A stretch of DNA of 53,235 nucleotides from Bacteroidota bacterium (lineage in GTDB: Bacteria > Bacteroidota > Bacteroidia > B-17B0 > Aurantibacillaceae): contig JABDDQ010000007.1 in assembly GCA_013287545.1 (NCBI GenBank), positions 1 to 53,235 on the forward strand, read 5' to 3'. Both the position numbers and the translations under genes were made by a program. Position 1 is the first letter of the stretch; each line of letters starts with the position of its first letter. Positions 1 through 9,246 of the stretch are shown here, piece by piece. The notes under the pieces were generated by a model, which did no database searches, was not told the DNA's origin, and saw nothing but the letters and a program-made list of their open reading frames with translations.

Positions 1-127
1 TTATAAGATGCTAATTGGAGATAAAAATGACGGATTCATTTTTACCCTCTTAAATTCATTAAATAAAAAGGCACTTACAAGCTAAACTATAATATTCCTA
101 AATTTCGAAGTAATTAATTTGTATTGC

Positions 128-1270
128 ATGGAAAAAGTAACCTTAAGCCGTAAAGAGCTTTATGATTTAGTATGGTCTCAGTCGATGACGAGTCTGATGA
201 AAAAATATCAGGTACCATATTCTGATTTTAAAAGAATCTGCGAGCAAATGAATATACCGATACCAAAGACTGGTCACTGGATGAAAATCATGCACGGGAA
301 ACCAGTTGAAGTTGAAGCTCTTCCAGCCGAATATAATGGAGAGAACGAAATTACATTTGTTCATAAAGCAGAAGAGGAAGGAGCCGTTCCATCTCTATCT
401 ATTAAAGCCATTAAACAACGAGAAATTGAAAGTAACTTAAAAGCGTTAGTAATTCAATCGGAGCTTAAAACTCCAGACAGGCTGATTGCAGAAAGTCAGA
501 ATGCAGTTAAAAAATACGAGAAAGATTATGAAAGGGTACGCAAAAATCAGGACTGGGAACATTTAACAAGACCGTCAAACATACTTGACATACATGTTTC
601 AAAAGAACAATATGACAGAGCCATACGGTTCATGGATGCTTTTATAAAATTATTACGTACAAGAGGGCATGATATGATATGCGATAACGGAACGTACATG
701 ATTGTATATGGGGAAAGAATGAAAATAAGTCTAGTTGAAAGGATGAAAAGAGAAATGGTTGTGAACGAAAAAACAAACTGGAAAGAGGCAAAGAATTCCT
801 ATTCTGGTGTCTTACTTATACGGTATAAAGAGTGTGCATATCGGACTATTGATTGGGCAGAGAGGAAACAACCAATTGAAATGTTACTGCCAAAAATAAT
901 GGCTAATATTGAATTGAAAGCTCAAGAGATAAAAAAAGAAAGAATAGAGCTTGAAGAAAGATGGGCAGAACAAGCTAAAAAAAGAAAGGTTGAAGAAGAA
1001 TATCAGTCTAGAGTTGCAAAAGAGTTAGATGATTTCAAAAAGCTAATAGCAGAAGCTGAACGATGGTATCAGGTAAAAAAGATTCGCAGTTACATTGACG
1101 ATGTAGAGGCTAAATCAAAAAATAACCAAAGTGATTATGAAGAAACCAAAAAATGGATTGTCTGGGCACGAAAGAAAGCAGAATGGTATGAACCAAAAAG
1201 TAAGATGGTAGACGATTTATTGAGTAAAGAAGATATAACACTAGTGTATAAAAGAGTTTCATTAGTTTAG
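128..1270 (+). CDS. Conserved hypothetical protein with N-terminal HTH-like segment and C-terminal coiled coil
   Basis: Encodes 380 residues if the ATG at 128 is used; a TTG three codons upstream (119) is in frame but less likely. The first 60 residues have the pattern SRKELYDLVWS..M..L.KKY.VP...F.RIC...NIP.P..GHW, which I recognise from unannotated bacterial proteins; it resembles a helix-turn-helix followed by a basic, tryptophan-containing patch. From about residue 255 the protein is highly charged (runs of K, E and R) and is predicted to be a long coiled coil, ending in a W-rich segment. No catalytic motif is visible. It is the first gene of the window and stands alone before a 330-bp gap. 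A DNA-binding or structural role is inference only. Confidence 0.75.
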   Translation: MEKVTLSRKELYDLVWSQSMTSLMKKYQVPYSDFKRICEQMNIPIPKTGHWMKIMHGKPVEVEALPAEYNGENEITFVHKAEEEGAVPSLSIKAIKQREIESNLKALVIQSELKTPDRLIAESQNAVKKYEKDYERVRKNQDWEHLTRPSNILDIHVSKEQYDRAIRFMDAFIKLLRTRGHDMICDNGTYMIVYGERMKISLVERMKREMVVNEKTNWKEAKNSYSGVLLIRYKECAYRTIDWAERKQPIEMLLPKIMANIELKAQEIKKERIELEERWAEQAKKRKVEEEYQSRVAKELDDFKKLIAEAERWYQVKKIRSYIDDVEAKSKNNQSDYEETKKWIVWARKKAEWYEPKSKMVDDLLSKEDITLVYKRVSLV

Positions 1271-1601
1271 TATTTAAAAATTGAAAAGATAAGTTTAACT
1301 ACCAATAATTGAGAAACAAAGTAAAATTATTCTTGATTGGGTTACACTAAACGTATTGATGACCTACGATTGACTAGGCATGTAAGAAAAATCAAGTTTT
1401 TGTACTTTTTTATAAGATAGAAAGGGGGTATGTTTGTTTTAACAAATTTTATCAATCCCATGCGATTAAGAAGTTTGATTTTGGGAAATACACTAAGATG
1501 GAAAAAGCACAAGATGCCTTGGAAGATAGGTTTACGAATACTAAATTAAACACGGACTAGTTCTAAATATTACAAAATAATATAAATTAAAAATAAAGGT
1601 T
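1271..1601. other. 330-bp intergenic stretch with a possible relic reading frame
   Basis: No convincing gene. A plus-strand frame stays open from 1378 to the stop at 1558-1560 and reads like protein near its end (KFDFGKYTKMEKAQDALEDR), but it has no ATG except one 20 codons before the stop (1498). It may be the tail of a decayed gene. TATAAGATAG at 1411-1420, preceded by T-rich DNA, resembles the promoter-like cassette found further right in the island, but it lacks the AACC box and is not called. Confidence 0.3.
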
Positions 1602-3545
1602 ATGGCAAAGCTTATTGAAGTAGAAGAACGGGACATTAATTATATTTTTGGGAAACCAAAACCATACAGTCTTGATGTCTACCAAAGAGATTACCGCTGG
1701 AGCGATGATAAAGAGTACAAAATTGTTTCACAATTATTATTAGATATTGAATTAAGATTTGAAAATAATTTAAAAACCAATAAAAGAAATCAATCCTCAG
1801 AATTATCCAAAATACTTAAAGACGTAGAAGATAATTTCAACCCCTATTTTTTAAACACTATAATGCTTAACGAGCAAGGTGGGAATATATACATTGTTGA
1901 TGGGCAGCAAAGATTAACAACTATTTTATTAATACTAATTAAACTATATCACATTGGAGTTGGAAAGGGAAATTCCGTACTTAATGTAGAAAAATTCATT
2001 GGGGAAAAGATTTATGAAGAAGATATGGCGAGTGTTAAGCACTTTAAAATTTCTAATTCTGACAGAAACACTATAATCAGAAAAATATTTGAACTTACCA
2101 CCATTACTGATGCAGATATAAACAATATTACTCAACTTAATTTGAGAGATAATTACGTAATTATTTCAAAACATTTTGATGCTTATTTTTTTGATAAGAA
2201 TAATGTTTTTATTGCTGAAAAGTACAACTACTATGTTTATAATCTCTTACAAAAGGTACTTATTATCGAGCAAGTGATAAAGCATAAAGAAGATGTAGCA
2301 ATGATTTTTGAGACAGCTAATGATAGAGGAAAAGAATTAGAGCCACATGAAGTATTGAAAGGTATGCTTCTAGGCGTATTGGACATACATGAAAAAGAAG
2401 AGTGCAATACTATTTGGAACGAAGGATTAAAAACATTTTTTAGTATTGACAATAATTACAAAAATGTTGATGACTTTTTTAGAACTTATTTAAGAGCAAA
2501 GTATGCTGATACCGCCTTCCAGTATCAACAATTTGCTAATAAATATCATAGAAGTTTATTGTCAAATGAAAAAATAATAAAAGACTTGGATAGAGGAAAT
2601 CCTTCAAAAATAGAAAAGTTCATTAAGAACGATTTTGTATATTTCTATAAGCTCTATTTGGAAATCTCAGCTCACGCTAAAGAAGGGACAAACCTTTATA
2701 TAGCTTCAAATCATGCAAATGAACAAGGCCAACAATTTCTCTTAATTATATCTGCATTAATTTTGAATGACCCTGAACGTGATGCTAAAATTAATTTGAT
2801 AGCTAAAAAATTTGACCAATTTTTCACTATATCCTGTCTGATTAATGCTGGTGATAATAATGACCGTCAGAAATTATACCATGATTTGAATAAAGCTATT
2901 CGTAATAAACCACTTTCTGAAATTAGTGAAGCTTTTGATAGCATTACTGTTCCTTATTTTAGCGAACACAGATTTCCAATTACAAATTTTAATGATATTT
3001 TCTTATATAAGTATTTTGAAAAAACAAAAATTGATGGTCGCTTCTCAAAATATGTTCTTTCAAGGGTTGATAGATATTTGGCCGATTTATTAAACGAACA
3101 ATCTTTTGCCAAACAAGAGAGTTTACACTTTATTACTCATAGCGGTAACCGTCCTGCGCATGGCTTTCATATTGAGCATATGTTTTCTAATAACGAAAAA
3201 ATAATGGAGCAGTTTAAGGATTCTCATGGCAAATTTGACGAGAAGCTCTTTATTGATGAAAGAAATAGGTTAGGTGCTGTCATTTTAATGAAAGGTAATG
3301 AGAATATCCGTACAAGTAATTGGGTCTATGAAAAGAAATTTGATTCTTATCAGAACAGTGGTTTTATATGGAATAGAATTTTAACTAACTCCATTAATCC
3401 AGCATCTTTAAACAACTGCTCTGACGAAATTAAATCCCATTTTAAAAGCTATGAACCTGACGCCGAAGGCTTATTAACAAAAGATGCAATTAATGAACGT
3501 CAGGAGCTTCTTTTCAAAATAATATCAAAAATTTATTCTAATTAA
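1602..3545 (+). CDS. DUF262/DUF1524 family protein (GmrSD-like nuclease candidate)
   Basis: Encodes 647 residues. The N-terminal DUF262 (ParB-like) domain starts at about residue 10, with YQRDYRW at 27-33 and the hallmark DGQQRLTT at 100-107. The C-terminal part carries the DUF1524 HNH-like signature, HIEHMF at about 523-528, followed by a RNRLGAVILM segment matching the family's conserved RLGNLxLL block. The same pair of domains is found in type IV restriction enzymes of the GmrSD type and in related anti-phage proteins, where DUF262 binds and hydrolyses nucleotide and DUF1524 cuts DNA, often modified DNA. Both key motifs are present, so the enzyme looks intact. It stands alone, consistent with single-gene GmrSD-type systems. 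Anti-phage function is inferred from family and context. Confidence 0.85.
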   Translation: MAKLIEVEERDINYIFGKPKPYSLDVYQRDYRWSDDKEYKIVSQLLLDIELRFENNLKTNKRNQSSELSKILKDVEDNFNPYFLNTIMLNEQGGNIYIVDGQQRLTTILLILIKLYHIGVGKGNSVLNVEKFIGEKIYEEDMASVKHFKISNSDRNTIIRKIFELTTITDADINNITQLNLRDNYVIISKHFDAYFFDKNNVFIAEKYNYYVYNLLQKVLIIEQVIKHKEDVAMIFETANDRGKELEPHEVLKGMLLGVLDIHEKEECNTIWNEGLKTFFSIDNNYKNVDDFFRTYLRAKYADTAFQYQQFANKYHRSLLSNEKIIKDLDRGNPSKIEKFIKNDFVYFYKLYLEISAHAKEGTNLYIASNHANEQGQQFLLIISALILNDPERDAKINLIAKKFDQFFTISCLINAGDNNDRQKLYHDLNKAIRNKPLSEISEAFDSITVPYFSEHRFPITNFNDIFLYKYFEKTKIDGRFSKYVLSRVDRYLADLLNEQSFAKQESLHFITHSGNRPAHGFHIEHMFSNNEKIMEQFKDSHGKFDEKLFIDERNRLGAVILMKGNENIRTSNWVYEKKFDSYQNSGFIWNRILTNSINPASLNNCSDEIKSHFKSYEPDAEGLLTKDAINERQELLFKIISKIYSN

Positions 3546-3724
3546 GTTTTTTAAAAAATAGCAATATAAAAAAGGCACGGACTTGTTTTGTAAGTTATCA
3601 TCATGATAATGACCAAAAGTAATTAGAAAATAGAATTGACCATTCAGGGTAAGTAAGAGGTTAGATATAAAACAGAAAAGTTGAGTCCTAAACCAAACAA
3701 GATTATTTACCAAATTATAAAATT

Positions 3725-4582
3725 ATGGAAGGGCTGTATCACTTAAACTTAGTCTTAAATTCATTAAGGCCTTTTCTCAATAAAGGAACAATAACAGAAG
3801 TCCGAGCTAAACAAATAAAAAATATTTTGGATTCTATTCCATTTTTTAGTGCTCCAATATTTGAAATTCCCTTTCCAGAAATTCACCGTGTTACAATTAA
3901 TAAAAGAATTTTCGAGGGAAAAAATGAGAGAATTAATAAAATTAATTTTTTAAAATACCCCCCTGCAGAAAACATAAATAGAATTGGTAGGGCAAATTTC
4001 AACCAGCAAAGCGCTTTTTATGGTGCGTTTGACCATATGACAATATTAGACGAATTAAAACCACAAGTTGGCGACCTAATAACAATTTCAACTTGGGTTT
4101 CTGAAAAGGCGACAAAACTGTCTGTAAGTCCCATTTTTAAAATAACAAGTAAAGATAATCTCACTCACAACGCTCTTTCTTTAGAGTTTAAAATTGGTTA
4201 CACAAACAATATTAATAAAATGGAGAAGAATATTGCTGAGCAAATAGATGCTTTAATTCAATTTATGGCAGAAAGTTTCGCAAAGGATGTAGACCCTGAA
4301 AATCACTATGACTATTATTTAAGTGCTTATTTTGCAAATAGGATTCTATATGAATTTGAAAATGGCACAATCGAATCAATAGTCTATCCAAGTGTTCAGA
4401 AAAACTTAGGATTTTCAAACATTATTATTAAACCAAAGATATTTGACTCCAAATACAAACTTAAAATTGTTGAGGAAAGTATTGTAGAAAGCACTCCTAA
4501 AGAAAATGGAGGTTATTCCTTAAAAGGAACAGGGTGGTCAAGAACATTTGATTTAACGACAGGTGCAATCATTTGGAAATAG
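3725..4582 (+). CDS. RES domain-containing protein
   Basis: Encodes 285 residues. It has the three signature positions of the RES fold: an arginine in the strand near residue 55, the block IGRANFNQQSAFYGA (87-101) followed by a glutamate at 110, and YPSV at about 220-223 carrying the serine. RES proteins are ADP-ribosyltransferase-like enzymes; characterised ones are toxins that degrade NAD+ and are paired with an Xre/MbcA-type antitoxin. This protein is longer than the classical toxins (about 150-230 aa), and no such antitoxin is next to it. The next gene starts 24 bp downstream on the same strand, so the two are probably co-transcribed. A second RES protein is encoded at 24376-25323. Confidence 0.7.
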   Translation: MEGLYHLNLVLNSLRPFLNKGTITEVRAKQIKNILDSIPFFSAPIFEIPFPEIHRVTINKRIFEGKNERINKINFLKYPPAENINRIGRANFNQQSAFYGAFDHMTILDELKPQVGDLITISTWVSEKATKLSVSPIFKITSKDNLTHNALSLEFKIGYTNNINKMEKNIAEQIDALIQFMAESFAKDVDPENHYDYYLSAYFANRILYEFENGTIESIVYPSVQKNLGFSNIIIKPKIFDSKYKLKIVEESIVESTPKENGGYSLKGTGWSRTFDLTTGAIIWK

Positions 4583-4606
4583 AATTAACGTTAAACTATT
4601 ATTGAT

Positions 4607-5146
4607 ATGAGCCAATTATTAATCAAACTATTTAATGAATCCGTAAATAGTTTTTTTGCAATAGATATTAAAAACATTGAAGATGATGTAGCAGAACGGA
4701 ATCTGTGTGCTAGACTAGCAATTCACTTGACCCCAAAATTATTTGAATACAACATCAAAGGTTACTTCGCAGACCCAGAGTACAATCGAAAGCAAGGAGG
4801 TGATGTAAAGACTATTTTAGACGAGGAGGAGAGCGTAATACGTATTCAATGTGATTTAATTGTTCATAGTAGAGGTGTATTTAAAGGAAAAGACAATCTG
4901 ATTGCTATAGAAATGAAGAAATCAACAAGGCAAGAAGCAGAAAAAATATCGGACAGAAAAAGGTTAAGAGCGATGACTAAAGACAGCTATGATGGCATTT
5001 GGTCAGCAGATGGTGGAACAAATCCAGAGCATGTTTGCGGTTATGTTGTCGGAGTTTATATGATATTAAATATTAAAGAAAGAATATGTATTTTAGAATA
5101 CTATCAACATGGAAAGCAGGTAAATGAGCGCACACAAGTATTTTAA
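4607..5146 (+). CDS. PD-(D/E)XK nuclease-like protein
   Basis: Encodes 179 residues. It shows the order of a PD-(D/E)XK fold: an early glutamate in AERNLCARLA (about 29-38), then CDLIVH (Asp83) and, after a short turn, IAIEMKKS with Glu102-x-Lys104 as the E-x-K motif. The catalytic D...ExK triad is therefore visible. A conserved YFADPEYNR segment (53-61) precedes it. No partner domain is present. It follows the RES-domain gene by 24 bp and probably shares its transcript. The family is mostly unannotated, so nuclease activity is inferred from the fold motif, and a role with the RES protein from position only. Confidence 0.6.
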   Translation: MSQLLIKLFNESVNSFFAIDIKNIEDDVAERNLCARLAIHLTPKLFEYNIKGYFADPEYNRKQGGDVKTILDEEESVIRIQCDLIVHSRGVFKGKDNLIAIEMKKSTRQEAEKISDRKRLRAMTKDSYDGIWSADGGTNPEHVCGYVVGVYMILNIKERICILEYYQHGKQVNERTQVF

Positions 5147-5231
5147 TAACCATAGCATTGGAACGTTTCACCCACCGAAAACTGCGCAAATGAGTCTTTT
5201 TGATTGATTTTATAATTACATTTATGTAGTT

Positions 5232-6041
5232 ATGAAGTGTCTATTTTGCAAACAAAACAGTGAATATTCTATAAGTGTTGAGCATATAATTCCAGAAAGT
5301 TTAGGAAACAAAGACCATATTTTATCTAAAGGTATAGTGTGCGATGGCTGTAACCAATACTTTGCAGTTAAAGTTGAAAAACCATTGCTAGAGCAACAAT
5401 ATTTTAAAAATGTAAGACATAGGGCTGGAATTGAAAGTAAAAAAGGAAGAATTCCATTTGAAAAAGTGATAATACTTGGTAAAGAAATCGCAAGTGCAGA
5501 GCTTACTTTTGGCAAAAATAATAGCCTATTATTTAATAGTGATGATGAAGAGAAGTTAATGAAAGCATTCTCTGGAAAAAAGGGCTCTATGATTATTCCA
5601 ATAGTAAGTGAACCAGAAAAAGATAATAAGGCATTATCAAGATTTCTTGCAAAAGCTGCGGTTGAAGTTCTTTTATATAAGTTTATTTACATGGAAGGAT
5701 GGTTAGAGGAAGTTATGAATCACCCTCAATTAGAAGATTTGAAAAAATATGCTCGTTATGGAGCTGGAGTAAATTTTTGGCCTTATCATCAAAGACGGAT
5801 ATATACTGAAGAAACCAGGTTTAATGACCCTAAAATTAGAATAGAAAATTATGAAGTGTTACATGAATTTACTATCTTGATAACAAGAGAAAGCGAATAC
5901 TATTTTGTTTTGGCAATAATGGGAATTGAATATACTTTAAATATTGCTGGGCCAGAGTTGGAAGGTTACCATAAATGGTTAGAAGAAAATCCAGGCAAAT
6001 CACCACTAGATGACCCGAATGAACAAAAAATCATACAATGA
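5232..6041 (+). CDS. HNH endonuclease domain protein
   Basis: Encodes 269 residues. The N-terminus is a zinc-type HNH domain: CLFC (Cys3, Cys6), EHIIPESLGN (His18 in the catalytic strand) and CDGCN (Cys37, Cys40, Asn41). The remaining 200 residues match no domain that I recognise. HNH proteins with this spacing are common in defence islands and as solitary nucleases. It lies 85 bp after the PD-(D/E)XK-like gene on the same strand and converges with the methyltransferase/helicase operon on the other side. It could be the third gene of a RES/PD-(D/E)XK/HNH unit or an independent gene. Confidence 0.75.
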   Translation: MKCLFCKQNSEYSISVEHIIPESLGNKDHILSKGIVCDGCNQYFAVKVEKPLLEQQYFKNVRHRAGIESKKGRIPFEKVIILGKEIASAELTFGKNNSLLFNSDDEEKLMKAFSGKKGSMIIPIVSEPEKDNKALSRFLAKAAVEVLLYKFIYMEGWLEEVMNHPQLEDLKKYARYGAGVNFWPYHQRRIYTEETRFNDPKIRIENYEVLHEFTILITRESEYYFVLAIMGIEYTLNIAGPELEGYHKWLEENPGKSPLDDPNEQKIIQ

Positions 6042-6074
6042 TGCAATATGATTGTAGAAACCTATTTCAATAAG

Positions 6075-7289
6075 TTATTTAAGTGCAATTTTCTCAGTTT
6101 TCTTATCATATTTGTAATGCACTATCTGTTCGTTTAATATCAGTTCAATTGCGCTTTCAATTTCTTCAAATGGAACTACAAACCATTCCCTTGGTGTAAT
6201 TCTATGCCCTCTTAAAATTTCAATATCTATATCTAGACATGCCTCCGCAAAGAACCTATGAAGTAATTGCTCTAATTTGTCCGCATTTCGGTTATAGCAA
6301 GCGTAGCTTGAAACTTTAATTACATCTGCATACAAATACGTAGCTTCATTTTTTGAATTTTTAATTCGCTCATCAATTGGCGTAGTTGTGAAGCCAATTT
6401 TGAATAAATTTTCAATTGCAGAAATTTGAGGGTGGCTAGATTTAGACTTTAATACATAAATCCACCCCGCCTGAATATCTTCTTCCTTTACCATTCCTGC
6501 ATTCACGTAAAGTTCATTGTTAATTCCTTCCTGCGTATTTGTAATCAACTTGCCGCTTTTTTGAATCTGTTTTCCAAGCGAACGATAAAGCATATTGCTG
6601 TAAGTTCTGTTTTCAAAAATGGTAAATGTTCGTCCTTCAACACGTTCACGATTTCCTGATTTTTGCTCCCAAACTGATTTTTCTAGCTTTGCCTCTTTAA
6701 GATATAGCATCACCCCGTCAAGCAAATAGAAGTTGCCAACGTGCAAGTTTTTTTCAATATTATGAAATGGTTTGATTTGCCTTTTTCCTTCTTTAATTTC
6801 TTGATGCACTTTTTGAAACATTATTTCATAAGATTTAAACTCATCTTCTTTCAACGGTTTCCTTTGTGCAATAAAATCTGCTTTTTCTCTTTCATCATCA
6901 CTTGGAATATGTTTGTATTTGAAAATTGATAAATCGCTGTCTTTTTCTAACAAGCCAAACTCATCATCATTCAAAATATCATCAATAGAAGTTTTAGGAA
7001 TTTTTACTTCGCCTAAAAGGTTGTATTTATCGTATTGTTTTAATTGAATTTTTTGTTGCTCGTTTTCTCTAATGTTTTTCAAACGAGCAAAAAGTCCATA
7101 TTCTGACATACTTGATGTATTCGGCTCTCTATTGTTTTTGTCAACGAATGTATTTATTTCTTCAAACGAATCTACTAACCTTTGGTCTGCGGTTTTTATG
7201 TTTGAAGCTTTTATAGTTGAATCCAACAAGCCAAACTCATCATCGTTGAAAATATCGTCTAATGATATTTTTTTCTTATTGCTGCCCAT
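6075..7289 (-). CDS. GIY-YIG (T5orf172-type) nuclease-like protein, third gene of the restriction-like operon
   Basis: Encodes 404 residues. The C-terminal third (about 270-365) matches the T5orf172/GIY-YIG pattern: GWIYVLKS, then LFKIGFTT, an arginine in ERIKNSK, and a glutamate in LEQLLHRFF. The N-terminal half is acidic and repeats one motif: SLDDIFNDDEFGLL at residues 9-22 and SIDDILNDDEFGLL at 101-114. The start codon lies inside the end of the helicase gene (14-bp overlap), so translation is probably coupled. Together with the helicase and methyltransferase upstream it would form a multi-subunit restriction-modification system, with this protein as the nuclease candidate. That role is inferred from fold and operon. 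Confidence 0.75.
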   Translation of the reverse strand: MGSNKKKISLDDIFNDDEFGLLDSTIKASNIKTADQRLVDSFEEINTFVDKNNREPNTSSMSEYGLFARLKNIRENEQQKIQLKQYDKYNLLGEVKIPKTSIDDILNDDEFGLLEKDSDLSIFKYKHIPSDDEREKADFIAQRKPLKEDEFKSYEIMFQKVHQEIKEGKRQIKPFHNIEKNLHVGNFYLLDGVMLYLKEAKLEKSVWEQKSGNRERVEGRTFTIFENRTYSNMLYRSLGKQIQKSGKLITNTQEGINNELYVNAGMVKEEDIQAGWIYVLKSKSSHPQISAIENLFKIGFTTTPIDERIKNSKNEATYLYADVIKVSSYACYNRNADKLEQLLHRFFAEACLDIDIEILRGHRITPREWFVVPFEEIESAIELILNEQIVHYKYDKKTEKIALK

Positions 7290-9243
7290 TTAATGTTCTT
7301 TGTCTTTTTAATTCACGTAAAAATATTACAGCCTCTGCCATTCGTTTTTCTTTCGGGTCATGGGATTGAATACTTGGGGCCTCCCCAGTTCGACCAATCC
7401 ATTCTTTTATTTTGGGCCATAATATTACGGCTTCTTCTTCCTGCATTTCAATTTTTATTGACTGAATATGCTCATCAATCAGTTTCAACACTTGCGTTGT
7501 TACTGATTTCGATAAAATCTCAAATGCCTTTTGAAAGGGATTTACTTGGTCAATCAAATCAATGTGAATGTCGTCTATATTCACAAAGCTGTTTGCCATT
7601 CGTACAAATTTTTTACCCCCTTGTTCTTCAATTACACTGTTTTTAATGACTGAGTCTACAACCACATGCTGACGCACTGCTTCAACATCATCTTCGCTTA
7701 AATCAGGATAGACTTCACGAATGATTTTAGGAATTAAAATTGTGTTGATTACTTCAGGCTCAACATTCCCAGGCATAGCTTTAAGCATTTTGTCGTCTTG
7801 CAAAATTCTTGCTTTCAAATCGTTCAAGTCGCTTTCAATAATGTCTTTGGCACGTTGAGATGTGGGCAATTTAAACCCTCTAATTCTTATCGTGTTTTCG
7901 TCATCATTTTTCTCGTCCTCTTCATTGTCCTCTTCTTTCAATTTGAATTTAAAATTTGGAGCAAGGACTTGTTCCATCAATAATGATGCAGTAATGGCTT
8001 TCAGCATATTGTTTACTGCAATTTTCACATCGTCTGTTTCGGCTTCAGGTTGTGCTATCAAGTTGGTGAACTGTGCATGTGTTTTGTTGTTGCTATCTCT
8101 TGTTGCCCGCCCAATGATTTGAATAATTTCAGTTAATGAACCCCTGTAACCTATAGTCAACGCATGTTCGCAGTAAGGCCAATCAAACCCCTCTTTTGCC
8201 ATGCCCAAGGCAATAATTATATCAATGGTATCTGGAGAGTTTGAATCTCTTAAATAAGCAGAAATTTTATCTCGTTCTTTTTGATTGTCATTTACCAAAT
8301 CAGCAACTTTCAAAATTTTGTTGGAGCGTTTACTTTTTATATACAACACACCAGTCTTTTCGTCTTGCGATTCTAAATCACCTAAAGCGTCTATAATATG
8401 CCCTACTTCTTCATATTTTTCTCTTGACGATTCCGCTGAATTTACATTGGGTATGTGAATAATGGTCTTTTTGTTCTCATCTAAAATTTCTTCCAAAGCA
8501 GATATTTCTTTGTCCAGTTGTTTTTTGAAATAACGACCTGTATAAAAATGATAACCAATCCCCAATGATTTCAAAAATTCGTAACCATTCAACTGTTCGT
8601 AATAGTTGTAGGTAACTTTTGTAAACTTCGCTTCATCTTCAGGCAGCAGAACTGGAACATTGTCGCCTCTGAAATATGAACCTGTCATGGCAACAACATG
8701 AGTATTTGATTTAGCCATCATATTTTTCATCACCTCTCCTAAACGATTATCTCCATCGGCGGAAACGTGATGAAATTCATCAATGGCAATTAAGGTGTCG
8801 GTTAATTTCTTTTCGTCTAAACCATCAAAAGCAAAACGCAAAGTAGCATGTGTACAAATTAAAATTTGTTCTTTACTTTCTAAAAATTCAAGAAAGGTTT
8901 TTACTTTGCTAGTGTCTGTTCCTGCTGTACACAAATTGTATTTAGGATTTACATACCAGTCGGCAAAAAAACCTTGTTCTGTTAATTTGGTAGAACTAAA
9001 CGAAGCTCCAATTGATTTTTCAGGAACGGCAACAATGGCTTTTTTAATGCCCTGATTTTTGAGTTTGTCCAAAGCAATAAACATCAACGCTCTTGATTTT
9101 CCAGAAGCAGGAGGTGCTTTAATCAAAAGGTATTGTGCAGTCCGTGCATTAAATGCTCTTTCTTGCATTTCACGCATTCCCAAGGTATTCGTCTTTTTAC
9201 TTTTACCAGTTTGGCCGTATTCTACTTTTACTAAATCGGGCAT
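7276..9243 (-). CDS. Superfamily 2 DEAD/DEAH-type helicase of the restriction-like operon
   Basis: Encodes 655 residues. Motif I is APPASGKS (43-50), motif II is IDEFHH (154-159), motif III is MTGSY (about 195), and motif VI is QIIGRATRD (about 376-384). Two RecA-like domains therefore occupy roughly residues 25-420. The C-terminal 230 residues are charged and of unknown fold. Helicases of this type act as ATP-driven translocases in type I, type III and related restriction systems. The gene starts 3 bp after the methyltransferase stop codon and overlaps the GIY-YIG gene at its end, which indicates a tightly coupled operon. No nuclease motif is evident in the helicase, which fits a separate nuclease subunit. 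Confidence 0.85.
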   Translation of the reverse strand: MPDLVKVEYGQTGKSKKTNTLGMREMQERAFNARTAQYLLIKAPPASGKSRALMFIALDKLKNQGIKKAIVAVPEKSIGASFSSTKLTEQGFFADWYVNPKYNLCTAGTDTSKVKTFLEFLESKEQILICTHATLRFAFDGLDEKKLTDTLIAIDEFHHVSADGDNRLGEVMKNMMAKSNTHVVAMTGSYFRGDNVPVLLPEDEAKFTKVTYNYYEQLNGYEFLKSLGIGYHFYTGRYFKKQLDKEISALEEILDENKKTIIHIPNVNSAESSREKYEEVGHIIDALGDLESQDEKTGVLYIKSKRSNKILKVADLVNDNQKERDKISAYLRDSNSPDTIDIIIALGMAKEGFDWPYCEHALTIGYRGSLTEIIQIIGRATRDSNNKTHAQFTNLIAQPEAETDDVKIAVNNMLKAITASLLMEQVLAPNFKFKLKEEDNEEDEKNDDENTIRIRGFKLPTSQRAKDIIESDLNDLKARILQDDKMLKAMPGNVEPEVINTILIPKIIREVYPDLSEDDVEAVRQHVVVDSVIKNSVIEEQGGKKFVRMANSFVNIDDIHIDLIDQVNPFQKAFEILSKSVTTQVLKLIDEHIQSIKIEMQEEEAVILWPKIKEWIGRTGEAPSIQSHDPKEKRMAEAVIFLRELKRQRTLNGQQ

Positions 9244-9246
9244 ATT

